Positions 35,847 to 47,999 of a DNA stretch of 64,000 nucleotides are shown piece by piece; positions within the stretch are counted from its first letter, which is position 1, and the number at the start of each line of letters is the position of its first letter. The DNA comes from Rhizobium sp. Leaf262. GTDB taxonomy: Bacteria > Pseudomonadota > Alphaproteobacteria > Rhizobiales > Rhizobiaceae. Made by a program: the position numbers and the translations under genes. The notes beneath the pieces were generated by a model that was not told the origin of the DNA, did not search any database, and worked only from the letters and a program-made list of their open reading frames with translations. The stretch lies in the NCBI RefSeq assembly GCF_001422245.1, contig NZ_LMMM01000008.1, positions 19,644 to 83,643 of the forward strand, given 5' to 3'.

Positions 35847-36636
35847 TCCTGCCAGCGCGGCCGTCGTCATCATGCTCCGTAGCCTGAAGATGTATGGCAT
35901 GGCGCAAGCCGTCACAGACCTGATCGAGCAAGGTGCTCCAGCTTCTGATGCAGCCGTGCCGATCCTCTCCCAGTTGCTGAAAGCCGAGATGGCCGAGCGC
36001 GAGGTCCGCTCCATCGCCTATCATATGAAGGCTGCACGCTTCCCTGCCTACAAGGACATCTCTGGATACGACTTTGCCGCCAGCGAGATCAACGAAGCGA
36101 CGGTGCGCCAGTTGCACAGATGCGAGTTCATTGACGGAGCGCAGAATATCGTGCTCGTCGGCGGACCGGGCACAGGCAAAACCCACGTGGCGACGGCCCT
36201 TGGAATCCAGGCTATCGAACATCACCGTCGAAAGGTCCGCTTCTTCTCAACCATCGAATTGGTCAACGCACTTGAGCAGGAGAAGGCCAAAGGCAAGGCA
36301 GGCCAGATCGCTGAGACCTTGGTCCGCCTTGATCTGCTGATCCTTGATGAGCTCGGATACCTTCCATTCAGCGCTTCAGGCGGAGCGCTGCTCTTCCACC
36401 TGTTGAGCAAGCTCTATGAGCGGACCAGCGTGGTGATAACCACCAACCTCAGCTTTAGCGAATGGGCAACCGTCTTCGGCGACGCCAAGATGACGACGGC
36501 ATTGCTCGATCGTTTGACCCATCGCTGCCATATCCTGGAAACAGGTAATGACAGCTTCCGCTTCAGGGCCAGTTCGGCAGCCGCAGCAAACAAGAGAGGA
36601 GAAAAAGCCAATCCCTTGACCAAAACCCAATCATAA
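35836..36636 (+). CDS. istB: IS21-family helper ATPase IstB
   Basis: A 266-residue IstB protein. Walker A is [11 protein letters not shown] and Walker B is [13 protein letters not shown], with the [24 protein letters not shown] segment specific to IstB. It assists IstA in target DNA binding. The gene appears intact, but its partner istA is truncated. The ATG at 35836 gives the usual N-terminus [23 protein letters not shown]. Confidence 0.92.
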   Translation: MRHDPASAAVVIMLRSLKMYGMAQAVTDLIEQGAPASDAAVPILSQLLKAEMAEREVRSIAYHMKAARFPAYKDISGYDFAASEINEATVRQLHRCEFIDGAQNIVLVGGPGTGKTHVATALGIQAIEHHRRKVRFFSTIELVNALEQEKAKGKAGQIAETLVRLDLLILDELGYLPFSASGGALLFHLLSKLYERTSVVITTNLSFSEWATVFGDAKMTTALLDRLTHRCHILETGNDSFRFRASSAAAANKRGEKANPLTKTQS

Positions 36637-36711
36637 AACCATAGTCAGAGGTGGCTCACTTCTCGGTGGAAAAACCGGCTCAGTTCCGCATGGAAACCAA
36701 CACCACAGAGT

Positions 36712-37176
36712 ATGGGATTTTACACTTGGCATGTCGCAGAGAACAAACTTTACGGTGACCCCTACTTGGCTGAACTCTATGGCATTTCCATTGAGGAGCT
36801 GGCTAAAGGAATTTCAGTTGAACAGATTTTTGCGATCATGGTGGATGACGACCGCGCTCTGATAGCCAGTAACGTTCACAGCGCGATCCTGACCGCCGAA
36901 CCATCAATTGGTCGCTTCCGTGTACGGCATTCCGACGGTACGACGCGGTCCTTGGTATCATTCGGACGTTGCCTTCATGATGAGGTGGGCGTCCCAACCT
37001 TCTATACCGGAGCCGTAATCGATGCCTCTTCACCGCATATCGCGGAGGGCAACGATCCTTTGGAGGCCCATTGTCGCGCGGCGTTATTGCTTGCGAAAAG
37101 AAGAGGTAACGATCTTGCTGCCCGTTATCTTTCTTCAGCATTGAATACGGTCTCTTCCAGCCCTGAGAGACAATAG
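36712..37176 (+). pseudogene. PAS-domain protein, 5' end removed by IS21
   Basis: The frame MGFYTWHVAENKLYGDPYLAELYGIS continues to residue 154 and contains one PAS fold (RFRVRHSDGTTRSLVSFGRCLHDEVGVPTFYTGAVIDAS). The sequence abuts the IS21 right end. PAS proteins of this kind usually have residues before the GFYTW motif, so an N-terminal piece is probably lost, although translation from 36712 cannot be ruled out. No output domain follows the PAS fold. Confidence 0.6.
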
Positions 37177-40027
<2,851 letters not shown>

Positions 40028-40054
40028 GAAAAACCGGCTTTGACGGACTTCGAT

Positions 40055-40089
40055 CAGGTCACCTCTCTTCGAGGAATGGAGGTGACCTG
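40055..40089 (+). terminator. Hairpin terminator after the first chemoreceptor
   Basis: CAGGTCACCTC and GAGGTGACCTG form a perfect 11-bp stem 27 bp after the stop codon, with a 13-nt loop and a weak T-containing tail. Confidence 0.7.
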
Positions 40090-40179
40090 TTACCTATTCC
40101 TTGCAATCGCAATGTGGCGATTAAAGCCAAGGGTTTCCGCGCGAGACGCCTTCCGGTTCGGCAATAACTATATAGCAAA

Positions 40180-40333
40180 TTTCTGATGAAGCTTGGCCGT
40201 AGGCAGCCATCTTTCCCCCGGTGGGAAGCTCACATCAAGTGGAAAAAAGCGAAGCCATAATCTCAAATTAAATGCAGGGCTATCTTGTTGAAACTGTGAG
40301 GACTGGAATCTTACGATTAAATGCGAAACGACA
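40180..40333. mobile_element. Second copy of the dead transposon end
   Basis: This 150-bp segment matches 18558-18712 in the same orientation: GGCCGTAGGCAGCCAT, TCTCAAATTAAATGC (40261), GGGCTATCTTGTTGAAACTG, GGACTGGAATC, and the terminal GATTAAATGCGAAACGACA. Compared with the first copy it lacks one repeat unit of about 19 bp. No transposase genes remain beside it. The short reading frame MAAYGQASSE at its inner edge matches MAVYGHASLD in the first copy, so both stem from one type of element. Confidence 0.72.
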
Positions 40334-40345
40334 GCGCGGGAGAGA

Positions 40346-40852
40346 TCACATATGCGCCGCAAGCTGCGCAATATTAACGGTCGCATCGTAACCGACGCCG
40401 TTGGACATAATGGTGATGCTGTCTTTGTTCTTGAACATGTACACCGAGTAGAAATTCGTAGGATTTTCGGCGATCTTCAATCCCCAGGCACTTTCGGCTA
40501 ACGCAGGGATTTCCACGAGCTCCCCGGGCTTGTTCTCGGCCTTTATGACTTCGATACCCTGATCGAAATAAGCCCGTTCCGCTCCAGCGGGGATACCAAG
40601 GCTTTCGCCCTTGAAATACATGACCTTTACATAGGCACCTGATATGCTGCCTTTCCAAGAACAAAAGCCGTTGTTGGTCTCCCGTATACGTGCAGGAGCA
40701 CCAACGAATTGCTCCATATCGGCCGCAGGCACCTTCAGGCAAGCCGGCTCGTTGGGATTGACCGACACCTCTGGTGTTTTTGATCCGTCCGCCGCTATGG
40801 CCGCCGTGGCTATGCTAAAACCCAATAATGCTAGTCCGGCATATCTGCGCAT
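40346..40852 (-). CDS. Exported hypothetical protein, 168 residues
   Basis: The protein has a signal peptide (MRRYAGLALLGFSIATAAIAA). The mature part carries two cysteines, in EPACLKV and NGFCSWKGS, that could form a disulfide. Sequence such as AYVKVMYFKGESLGI suggests a small beta-rich periplasmic domain. The family is not recognised. Its 3' end lies 12 bp from the dead transposon terminus, so the last residues could be altered. Confidence 0.7.
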   Translation of the reverse strand: MRRYAGLALLGFSIATAAIAADGSKTPEVSVNPNEPACLKVPAADMEQFVGAPARIRETNNGFCSWKGSISGAYVKVMYFKGESLGIPAGAERAYFDQGIEVIKAENKPGELVEIPALAESAWGLKIAENPTNFYSVYMFKNKDSITIMSNGVGYDATVNIAQLAAHM

Positions 40853-41106
40853 AGCTTATCTTTCGGTTCAACTTGAACTTGAATTGTGACTTTTTACTCG
40901 CGAGGGCTAATTTTTAGGCAATTCTATCCAGTTATTTATAATTCATAAACAGATTGCCCCTAGATTTAACGGGTGCGCCCATGATTGTCCAATCCGCGGC
41001 GAGTTGAGGATGGGGATCCTCAGCGAAGCATCATCCTGCCAGACAGCCCCAAACAGTTGCCGAATTATCGAGAGACGTGCGTCTCTATTGCCTGGTTGAG
41101 GATGTA

Positions 41107-43014
41107 ATGACTATCCGTGTGAAACTGCTTGCCTGCATCTCGGTGCTCACCGCTACAATTGTTATGATTGCTGCCTTCTCCTTTTACGCAATGGAACAGG
41201 AAGCGAAAATTGCTGATTCCATCGTGGTTGATCGCGTCGAACCGATGGAGCATTTGAAAATAATTGGTGATCGCTACGCGGTCAACATTGTCGATACCGT
41301 GCATAAGGTTCGTTCCGGTGCATTGTCCCCGGTTGAGGGAACAGCAAATGTCCAGTCTGCACTGACTGATGTGAACGATCATTGGAAGGCGTACATAGCC
41401 ACCACCCTTACAAGTGAAGAAAAGCAACTTGCCGATCACTTCGAAGAAGCGCGCTTGAAGGCGGACGTCCGCGTCCAGAAGCTTCTCGGTATCCTCACGT
41501 CGAAAGATGCTTCTGCGCTCGCCAGCTTCGCAGACAGAGAACTCTATCCGGCAATCGATCCTCTGGGTGGAGATATCGCCAAGCTGGTCGATGTGCAAAT
41601 CCGCGTCGCCAAGGAGAAGCTGGCAGAGGGCACTGACCTGAGGGCAATGCTGACAACATTGATGATTGCGCTAACAGCCATGGCAGCCGCCGTTTCCGCT
41701 TTTTCTATCTGGATAGTCATTGCGGGTGTCATCCGTCCCGTGAACGCCATCACCGGCGCGATGGACGCGCTTGCCAAGGGTAATCTCGACGTCAACATTT
41801 ATGGTGAGGGACGCCCTGACGAAATTGGAACCATGGCGTCCACTGTGGCTGTGTTTCGCGATAATGCACGTGATCGGGTTCGGCTTGAACAGGAAGCCGC
41901 AGCAAACCGTTCGCTTTCCGAGCAGGAGCGTGCTGACCGTGAACGCCTGCAGGCACAGGAGGCGTCGGAAGTTCGCTTTGCAGTCGATAGCATCGGCAGT
42001 GCGCTAGGCCGCCTCTCTGATGGCAAGTTGAACTACAGGATTACCGAAACCTTTGCAGACCGGCTTGATCAGGTCCGTCTCGACTTCAATGATGCCGTCG
42101 CAAAGCTCGAGGACGCCATGCGGCGCGTCGGCCAGAATGCGCAGGCAATTGCAGCCGGGTCCAATCAGATCCGTGCGGCGGCCGACGATCTCTCGAAGCG
42201 GACGGAACAACAGGCAGCATCGGTCGAGCAAACAGCAGCGGCGCTGGAGCAGATAACGACGACGGTCACCGACTCAAGCAGGCGCGCCGAAGAGGCCGGC
42301 AACATGGTCCAGCAGACGCGCCAATCGGCGGAGCACTCAGGTGCGGTGGTCAGCAGAGCTGTCACCGCCATGCACGAGATAGAGACTTCGTCGAATGAGA
42401 TTTCCAACATCATCGGTGTCATCGATGAGATCGCCTTCCAGACCAATCTGCTCGCCCTGAATGCCGGCGTTGAAGCCGCCAGAGCTGGCGAGGCGGGCAA
42501 AGGCTTTGCCGTCGTTGCCCAGGAAGTGCGCGAACTCGCGCAGCGTTCCGCTAAAGCTGCAAAAGAGATCAAGGCGCTGATTGGCAAATCGGGTATACAG
42601 GTCAAGAACGGCGTCGAATTGGTGACGGAAACCGGCAAAGCTCTGGAACAGATCGTCGCGCAAGTTCAGGGTGTCAGCACCAATGTCACGGCGATTGTCG
42701 AAGGCGCTAAGGAGCAGGCGACTGGACTGCGGGAAATCAACACTGCCGTCAACACCATGGACCAGGGCACTCAGCAGAATGCGGCCATGGTCGAGGAATC
42801 GACGGCGGCAAGCCATTCGCTGGCCAGGGAAGCGGAGGCACTATTCCAACTGATCGCCAGTTTCGAGATTGGTTCAACCCATGCAGCAACCGGTCCTCGC
42901 AGAGATCTGGAAACACCACCAGCGCCGTCTCCGGCAAGACGTCTGATGGCACGCGTTTCCAACGCCGTGCGTGGCAACACCGCGGCAAAGGCCGATAGCT
43001 GGGAAGAGTTTTAA
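41107..43014 (+). CDS. Methyl-accepting chemotaxis protein with four-helix sensor
   Basis: A 635-residue chemoreceptor. Membrane helices at about 7-28 and 185-210 enclose a four-helix-bundle periplasmic sensor (4HB_MCP type). HAMP (RPVNAITGAMDALAKGNLDVNI) and the signalling domain follow, with the tip [35 protein letters not shown]. The C-terminus SWEEF matches the first chemoreceptor. The two signalling domains are very similar, while the sensors differ. No che genes are in the window. The ATG at 41107 was chosen over 41077 because it gives a normal first membrane helix. Confidence 0.93.
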   Translation: MTIRVKLLACISVLTATIVMIAAFSFYAMEQEAKIADSIVVDRVEPMEHLKIIGDRYAVNIVDTVHKVRSGALSPVEGTANVQSALTDVNDHWKAYIATTLTSEEKQLADHFEEARLKADVRVQKLLGILTSKDASALASFADRELYPAIDPLGGDIAKLVDVQIRVAKEKLAEGTDLRAMLTTLMIALTAMAAAVSAFSIWIVIAGVIRPVNAITGAMDALAKGNLDVNIYGEGRPDEIGTMASTVAVFRDNARDRVRLEQEAAANRSLSEQERADRERLQAQEASEVRFAVDSIGSALGRLSDGKLNYRITETFADRLDQVRLDFNDAVAKLEDAMRRVGQNAQAIAAGSNQIRAAADDLSKRTEQQAASVEQTAAALEQITTTVTDSSRRAEEAGNMVQQTRQSAEHSGAVVSRAVTAMHEIETSSNEISNIIGVIDEIAFQTNLLALNAGVEAARAGEAGKGFAVVAQEVRELAQRSAKAAKEIKALIGKSGIQVKNGVELVTETGKALEQIVAQVQGVSTNVTAIVEGAKEQATGLREINTAVNTMDQGTQQNAAMVEESTAASHSLAREAEALFQLIASFEIGSTHAATGPRRDLETPPAPSPARRLMARVSNAVRGNTAAKADSWEEF

Positions 43015-43059
43015 AAAGTCTGATCTGATACCTGTCTACAGGCCTTGTTGAATCAGCTT

Positions 43060-43089
43060 CCACCCAATCTTCTCTACAAGATTGGGTGG
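43060..43089 (+). terminator. Hairpin after the second chemoreceptor
   Basis: CCACCCAATCTT and AAGATTGGGTGG form a perfect 12-bp stem with a 6-nt loop, 45 bp after the stop codon. No T-run follows. Confidence 0.6.
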
Positions 43090-43257
43090 AGAGCCTCACG
43101 CTCAACGTCTACATCACGGTCGCGCCCGGGTACGTCGCCAAAATTCCTGCCAATGTTCAGTGTTGCTTTAAAAAGATCCTCTGGAACATTTTAGTGAATT
43201 CCAGAAAATTGCCGAGATCGCTCCCTTCAAGGATGTTCCGGAGGCATAGGCTTTGAA

Positions 43258-43485
43258 GTGAATTTTGCGGATCGTGTCGGAATGACAAACGATCAAAAAT
43301 CACTCTCAGATATTAAGATGAAGCCCTACATAGTTTTCATGCTCTACCAACATGGATATGAAACTTTGGCGGACCTGGCTCACCTCTCGAACGCTGACAT
43401 ACTGCGTATGCCGCGCATGGGTGGTAGCGATTGGCGCATGGGCGTATCACGACCGACGTCGTTGACGATGAAGTCCGACGGCTGA
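43258..43485 (+). pseudogene. Helix-hairpin-helix fragment, RpoA-CTD-like
   Basis: The frame gives MKPYIVFMLYQHGYETLADLAHLSNADILRMPRMGG, which resembles the helix-hairpin-helix of an RNA polymerase alpha C-terminal domain. After PRMGG the translation loses resemblance (SDWRMGVSRPTS) because it runs over the rtcR remnant. It is likely a small or broken gene fused to foreign sequence. Confidence 0.4.
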
Positions 43486-43760
43486 ATGCGTTTTGGGGCA
43501 GTTCGAGTGACCACGGCAGACCGGATTTGATCATCGAGGAAGTGTTAGGCACAAAAGCTGCGGCTCGCCTCGATCACTTCGACGCTGTGCAGCTTGCGAC
43601 TGTTCTCCATAGCTGCCGCGAGCATGCGACGGCGAGCTCCGCCGGCAGAGCCTTGTTTGCAGTCTCGCGATTGGAGAAAAAGAGCAGCAATGATGCAGAT
43701 CGGCTGACGAAGTACCTCGCGCGCTTCGATCTTAGATTTGAGGATGTCAAACAACGGTGA
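43431..43760 (+). pseudogene. rtcR: C-terminal remnant of sigma-54 regulator RtcR
   Basis: The translated segment AHGRITTDVVDDEVRRLNAFW, then LDHFDAVQLATVLHSCREHATASSAGRALFAVSRLEKKSSNDADRLTKYLARFDL, matches the C-terminal DNA-binding part of RtcR, the activator of RNA-repair genes rtcBA. The CARF-like sensor and AAA+ domains are absent, and an in-frame TAG lies just upstream. No rtcA or rtcB is nearby, so this is a fossil. Confidence 0.75.
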
Positions 43761-43983
43761 TGATGGCGACCTCGCCAATGCTTCTCTGCAAAGCGCCGAA
43801 AGACAGTGTCATAAGTCAGCCTAGTCCAAAACGTAATATTCTCGACGGCTTAGTAGTTTTATGGGCGCTTGAAACACCGGGTCGTCGGTTCAAACCCCAT
43901 CAAGGCGAAAGATTCCCCTGTAGTCTGCGACAATAAGACGATTTCCGCCAAGACAGCTTCCACGGGTCGCCGCAGTACATCTA
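43761..43983. other. Intergenic stretch, no feature supported
   Basis: Between the rtcR remnant and the DUF2269 gene lie about 220 bp with no gene. A sequence near 43888, GGTCGTCGGTTCAAACCC, resembles part of a tRNA T-arm, but no acceptor stem or anticodon arm accompanies it. Confidence 0.5.
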
Positions 43984-44469
43984 TCAAAAAAGAGATATGT
44001 CCGGCTTTGTCAACATCAACCAGAAGATGGCTACCACGGCGAAGAACGCTGGAAAGCCGCAAGCGAACCATATTCGATAGAGCCTAAACCATTCGGGCGG
44101 AAGTCCGGTGGCGGAAATTGCGGCTGCGCGAGCTATATTCCTGAGTTTGATCTGTATCCAGACAACAGGCAACCAGAATATGCCGACAAATACATAGAGG
44201 AGTAGGGACAAAAAAACCCAACCCTCAGTCAGCGACCAACCGATACTTTTTGCGAGCAAATAGCCAGTGATCGGTTGGAAAACCGCGGCGGTTGCTGTGA
44301 AAACCGTATCCGCTATCACGACAGTCCCCGCCACATGCGCGATCAGCGCGGGTTCTTCTGTTTTGCGCGCTAAGATCATGAAAAACGCGATGCCCGCGCC
44401 CGTTCCGAATAAAACCGTGGCACCGAGCACATGTGCCACGCGAACGAGTTCTTCAAACATGCCAGTCAC
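43984..44469 (-). CDS. DUF2269 membrane protein
   Basis: A 161-residue protein with four membrane helices. EELVRVAHVLGATVLFGTGAGIAFFMI, near the start, and FQPITGYLLAKSIGWSLTEGWVFLSLLLYVFVGIFWLPVV are typical of DUF2269, a family often found after SDR-DoxX fusion genes. The GTG at 44469 overlaps the stop codon of the upstream gene; an ATG three codons later is an alternative. Function is unknown. Confidence 0.82.
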   Translation of the reverse strand: MTGMFEELVRVAHVLGATVLFGTGAGIAFFMILARKTEEPALIAHVAGTVVIADTVFTATAAVFQPITGYLLAKSIGWSLTEGWVFLSLLLYVFVGIFWLPVVWIQIKLRNIARAAAISATGLPPEWFRLYRIWFACGFPAFFAVVAIFWLMLTKPDISLF

Positions 44470-45746
44470 CGTTCATCAAAAATCGCCAGCCCGGTCACTG
44501 TAAGCGCAATGGAGGGAAGAACCTTGACCAAAGGGCCGAGTGGATCGAGCCATAGAGAGGGCTCCAGCAAGGTACCACCGACCAAGTACGATGCCGTCAC
44601 GAGCAACATACCGATGAGCGCTGCGCGTGAAAGAGGTTTGATCAACACAGCGATCCCGAGCAACATATCCAGGAGACAGGTAGCCACCGTCAAGCTAATT
44701 GCCGCAATTGGCGACATGAAAGGCAGGAAATGGCTCGCAGCCACACCAACTCCAAGAAGCGGTATGATACCGGAAAGGAGCCAAAAGACACTCAGACACA
44801 CGAAAATCAGCGGCTTTATTAAATAGAGACGTGCGAACCAGAGATCCTGCACGCCAGATGGATAATTGGCCAGCGTCTGTTCTGCCGTCTGAAGCGTGAT
44901 GAAGCTCTTCTCTGCGTCGATTATCACGCCTTCCGACATGACAGCTATTGCGGTCGAGCGCAGCGGCGAGCGCCATCCCAGTCGACCCGCTATATCCGCC
45001 AAAAAGCTAACAGGCGCAGCAAAGATAGAAGGCAGTGATATCGCCTTCGTGTCAGGAAGGCCTAGCCACCGCCTATGAATTGAAACGAGCTCGCGCAGCG
45101 TGACGGGCTGTGGCGCTGCCAGATGCAAATCACTGCCTGCGTCGATCATTCCATCAACCGCCCTCGATACAGCGTTCGCGACGTCTTCGAGCGAGACCGT
45201 CTGTACAGGGCTATCGGCGTGAACCAGTGGCACCGAGAATGGAATGCTGGCAAGAGCACGGATGAGGGCACTCCCTCCATGTGCGTTTCGTCCTAAAACA
45301 ATTGCGGGACGGAGAATGACGTGGGGCAATCCGCTAGCAGCGAGTGCCTCATCTGCCGCTTTCTTTGTTCGCAGGAATGGAAGATGCTCGGCGGCACCCG
45401 ACGTGCGAGCGGATATCTGCACGATTAATCGCCCCCCGGCCAGCTGACATGCCTCGTAAAGCGCCCTCGTAGCATCCTGCTGTGTCGCTGTTAAATTGTC
45501 TGCCAGCCCATCCTGTAACGCTCCGGCGCAGTTGACGATAACATCGTTGCCGCTGATGAGATTGACCCAATCGGAGTTCTTGGTCATCTGTGCAAGATCA
45601 GCAGCTACCCATTTTACAAAAGTGAGCTTTCGCCCCACTGCACTCGTGCTACGGGCGAGGCCGGTAACCGAATGACCATCTCTTGCAAGCCGGCGCGCTA
45701 CTTCGGAGCCAATAAAACCACTCGCGCCCAAAATCAAAACTCTCAT
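44466..45746 (-). CDS. SDR-family epimerase-like protein with DoxX-like membrane domain
   Basis: A 426-residue fusion. Residues 1-290 are an extended short-chain dehydrogenase fold with MRVLILGASGFIGSEVARRLARDGH as the NAD(P)-binding motif and VIVNCAGALQDGL following. The usual YxxxK dyad is not clear, as in NmrA-like members. Residues about 300-425 carry four helices resembling DoxX-like proteins (LIKPLIFVCLSVFWLLSGIIPL). The start at 45746 gives the standard N-terminus. It overlaps the DUF2269 gene. Confidence 0.85.
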   Translation of the reverse strand: MRVLILGASGFIGSEVARRLARDGHSVTGLARSTSAVGRKLTFVKWVAADLAQMTKNSDWVNLISGNDVIVNCAGALQDGLADNLTATQQDATRALYEACQLAGGRLIVQISARTSGAAEHLPFLRTKKAADEALAASGLPHVILRPAIVLGRNAHGGSALIRALASIPFSVPLVHADSPVQTVSLEDVANAVSRAVDGMIDAGSDLHLAAPQPVTLRELVSIHRRWLGLPDTKAISLPSIFAAPVSFLADIAGRLGWRSPLRSTAIAVMSEGVIIDAEKSFITLQTAEQTLANYPSGVQDLWFARLYLIKPLIFVCLSVFWLLSGIIPLLGVGVAASHFLPFMSPIAAISLTVATCLLDMLLGIAVLIKPLSRAALIGMLLVTASYLVGGTLLEPSLWLDPLGPLVKVLPSIALTVTGLAIFDER

Positions 45747-46252
45747 ATTATTTTCCCGCGTCATCGGTCTACGCACTGCTCTTGACCGACCAACCTCATC
45801 TTTCGGTAATCCCGTAAAGCCCGGTATCGTCAGTTACTTCTCAAAGAGCGATGTGCGCGCCTTCCGGAACGTCATATTCCGAAAAGAACAGCGTCATACA
45901 CTATAAGAGAGATCATATATCAGCCGCCAGTGGAATTAGCCGTCCAGTCCGGCAGATGTATTGATAAATCTTAGCTAGCGCAGCGCGAACACAGCCAGCT
46001 TCAAGCAAACATATTGTCGGTTTTCAGCTGCATTTAAACCAGCGCCCCGTGCCTGGCACTTCTGAAGCAGCCGCTCGGCGTGAAGATTGGCCCGGCCGCG
46101 GCCGGATTCGCATCATCGTCCCGATCCACCCCCTGGCACGCGTGTCCACGTCGATGAGAACGCCATTGATGAGGTTGGTTGCCGCAAGGCGGCGAACATC
46201 TGACACGTTATCGATTCACGAGCGTGGCGTAGGATTGAAGTGATAGCTCGGC
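45747..46252. other. 505-bp intergenic region
   Basis: No convincing gene is seen; small arginine-rich frames on both strands around 46024-46243 lack ribosome sites and family features. The promoter of the SDR-DoxX gene should lie at its left edge. Confidence 0.5.
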
Positions 46253-46516
46253 CTACATCTCCGACATGTCGTCCAACAGATTTTGCGATAACTCGCTTAT
46301 CGCGACTTCCGCTTCCTCTAATGTCCAGCCGACGCTTTCCGCCTGCTTCGCAAGTGCCATCAACTTGGGCGGCAAAGTACCGCCAGCCGCCGCCATGATA
46401 TCATCCGGCTTGAGCCCTTGGGCGATTACCAGAAATTGTTGCTCCAAGGCCTCTTGGCAACCGATGTCCCTGTCAGGATAGAGCCCTGAGCTTTGTGGTC
46501 TGTTCAAAACTGCCAT
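46253..46516 (-). CDS. Small hypothetical protein, 87 residues
   Basis: A soluble, acidic, mostly helical protein (EEAEVAISELSQNLLDDMSEM at the C-terminus). The family is not recognised. It stands alone between longer intergenic regions and has codon use similar to its neighbours. It could be a regulator or antitoxin-like protein, but nothing in the sequence shows this. Confidence 0.5.
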   Translation of the reverse strand: MAVLNRPQSSGLYPDRDIGCQEALEQQFLVIAQGLKPDDIMAAAGGTLPPKLMALAKQAESVGWTLEEAEVAISELSQNLLDDMSEM

Positions 46517-46664
46517 ACGATCTCACTCACTTTCATTCGACGTAATACTTTTTTGTGGCTATCCCCAGGGAGGAAGCATTCTCTTATCCTGACTGAGCAG
46601 AGACCCACACTGGCGCGAGCAGTAAGTGCCGACAGCGAGGCCGGTTTAGCCAGTACTTTTGTAG

Positions 46665-47717
46665 CTACCGTAACTGGTAAGCGTCAGCATTGTCTTGCCG
46701 CTCTCGCAGCCCCTTATACGCGGCATGACGCAGCTTGCCATCGGCGGTCCACGCCCGGAACTCGATTTCCGCAATCAAGGTCGGGTGAACCCAGACGATA
46801 TCGCTGTTTCCAACGTCATCCACCGGAGGCTGCTTCTGTTTCCACCGGAGCTTTTCGAGCATCTTTCGAAGCTTGATGGCCTCAGCTTCTTTGAAACCCG
46901 TGCCGACGTTGCCGACATAGATAATTTCGCCACCGCTATATGCGGCGACCGCCAGGGATGCGATACCACCAGATGTTCCCGTTGAGGTCTCATAGCCCGC
47001 GATGAAAAATGCTTCGCTCTGGACGCATTTGAGTTTCACCCAGTCTCCGGTTCGGCCGGATCGGTAGGGCTGATCGAGATGCTTGCCAACGATGCCTTCC
47101 AGAGCAAGGCTGCGCGCGTGCTCGAGGAGGGCGACGGGATCAGCGTCGACCGTTTCCGACAGCCGGATGGCACCGTCCTGATCCTTCAGGGTGTCCTCGA
47201 GCAGATGCCGGCGCGATCGGTATTCGAGACCGCGCAGATCATGCCCATCGAGGTAGAGGAGATCGAAAGCGTAGAGGATGGCATCAGAGGCCCGATTGCC
47301 CGCGGCTTTGCCGGAGGCACCAAGCGATTGCTGCAGCAGCCCGAAATCCGATCGACCTTCCTCGTCCAGTATGACTGCCTCGCCGTCGATGATCATCGTC
47401 GCCGGCCCAAGCGCGCGTGCCGCCTGTTCAATGGCTGGGAACCGGTGTGTCCAGTCATGGCCACCGCGGGTCAGGATCCGAACTCCGGTGGGTTCGATAT
47501 GAACGGCAAGGCGGTATCCGTCCCATTTTACCTCCCAGGACCATTCGGATCCGTTTGGTGGCTTTGCCTTTAATTGCGCGAGTGTCGGCTCAACGCGGTC
47601 AGGCATGGGATCGAAAAGCAGCTGCGGCTGAGCCGGGTTACGTCTGCGGCGCGGCTTCGAGCGGATCGGGGCTTCGGTCTCACGAAGGAGCGGCTTTGAT
47701 CTGGGAGGCTTCGTCAT
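46665..47717 (-). CDS. ligD: ATP-dependent DNA ligase, LigD ligase-domain type
   Basis: A 350-residue ligase. The nucleotidyl-transfer motif I is KWDGYRLAVH with the adenylated Lys near residue 65; motif III is ILYAFDLLYLDGHDLR, motif IV is EGIVGKHLDQPYRSGRTGDWVKLK and motif V overlaps its end. An OB-fold follows (VGNVGTGFKEAEA). It seals double-strand breaks in Ku-dependent end joining. The polymerase and phosphoesterase domains of full LigD are missing, and no ku gene is in the window, so it is a stand-alone ligase. It is divergent from imuA. Confidence 0.9.
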   Translation of the reverse strand: MTKPPRSKPLLRETEAPIRSKPRRRRNPAQPQLLFDPMPDRVEPTLAQLKAKPPNGSEWSWEVKWDGYRLAVHIEPTGVRILTRGGHDWTHRFPAIEQAARALGPATMIIDGEAVILDEEGRSDFGLLQQSLGASGKAAGNRASDAILYAFDLLYLDGHDLRGLEYRSRRHLLEDTLKDQDGAIRLSETVDADPVALLEHARSLALEGIVGKHLDQPYRSGRTGDWVKLKCVQSEAFFIAGYETSTGTSGGIASLAVAAYSGGEIIYVGNVGTGFKEAEAIKLRKMLEKLRWKQKQPPVDDVGNSDIVWVHPTLIAEIEFRAWTADGKLRHAAYKGLRERQDNADAYQLR

Positions 47718-47923
47718 CGCGACAGTTCATCAGATAAACCTTAATAACATTGTGACGACGGGCATGTTGTCCCCGCTATCCACCGATCAGGGTACAAGTT
47801 GGTAGAAGCCGACGAAATTTCTTTCTTTTTGCTACGCATCTGATTCTGATGGAGATTTTCGAACTTCTAATGTTCGCAATCCTGTTCGACCGTTTTCGCC
47901 GTCTTGACTCTCTTTCAGGATGG

Positions 47924-47938
47924 GAACAAAAACAGAAC
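47924..47938. promoter_or_regulatory. LexA (SOS) box upstream of imuA
   Basis: GAAC, seven bases, GAAC is the exact reverse complement of the alphaproteobacterial LexA box GTTC-N7-GTTC. It lies 62 bp upstream of the imuA ATG, the expected place to repress the damage-inducible mutasome operon. Confidence 0.85.
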
Positions 47939-47999
47939 ATCGACATTTGCACGACATGACGTCGAAGGACCAACACGACCTTGAAGGGAGCCGTGAACG

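Larger units (their letters stand above)
34818..36705 (+). mobile_element. IS21-family element, left part deleted
   Basis: The element comprises truncated istA, istB and a right flank of about 70 bp that contains GTGGCTCACTTCTCGGTGG and TCAGTTCCGCATGG, typical terminal repeats of IS21 relatives. The left terminus and the first part of istA are absent. The right edge at about 36705 is set by the start of a PAS-domain coding frame. The element separates the defence island from the chemotaxis region. Confidence 0.78.

Noticed and set aside
43884..43915. Possible tRNA gene or attachment site (string like a T-arm)
   Set aside because: Only a T-loop-like GGTTCAAACCC is present; the flanking bases do not form the T-stem well and no anticodon or acceptor stem could be found.
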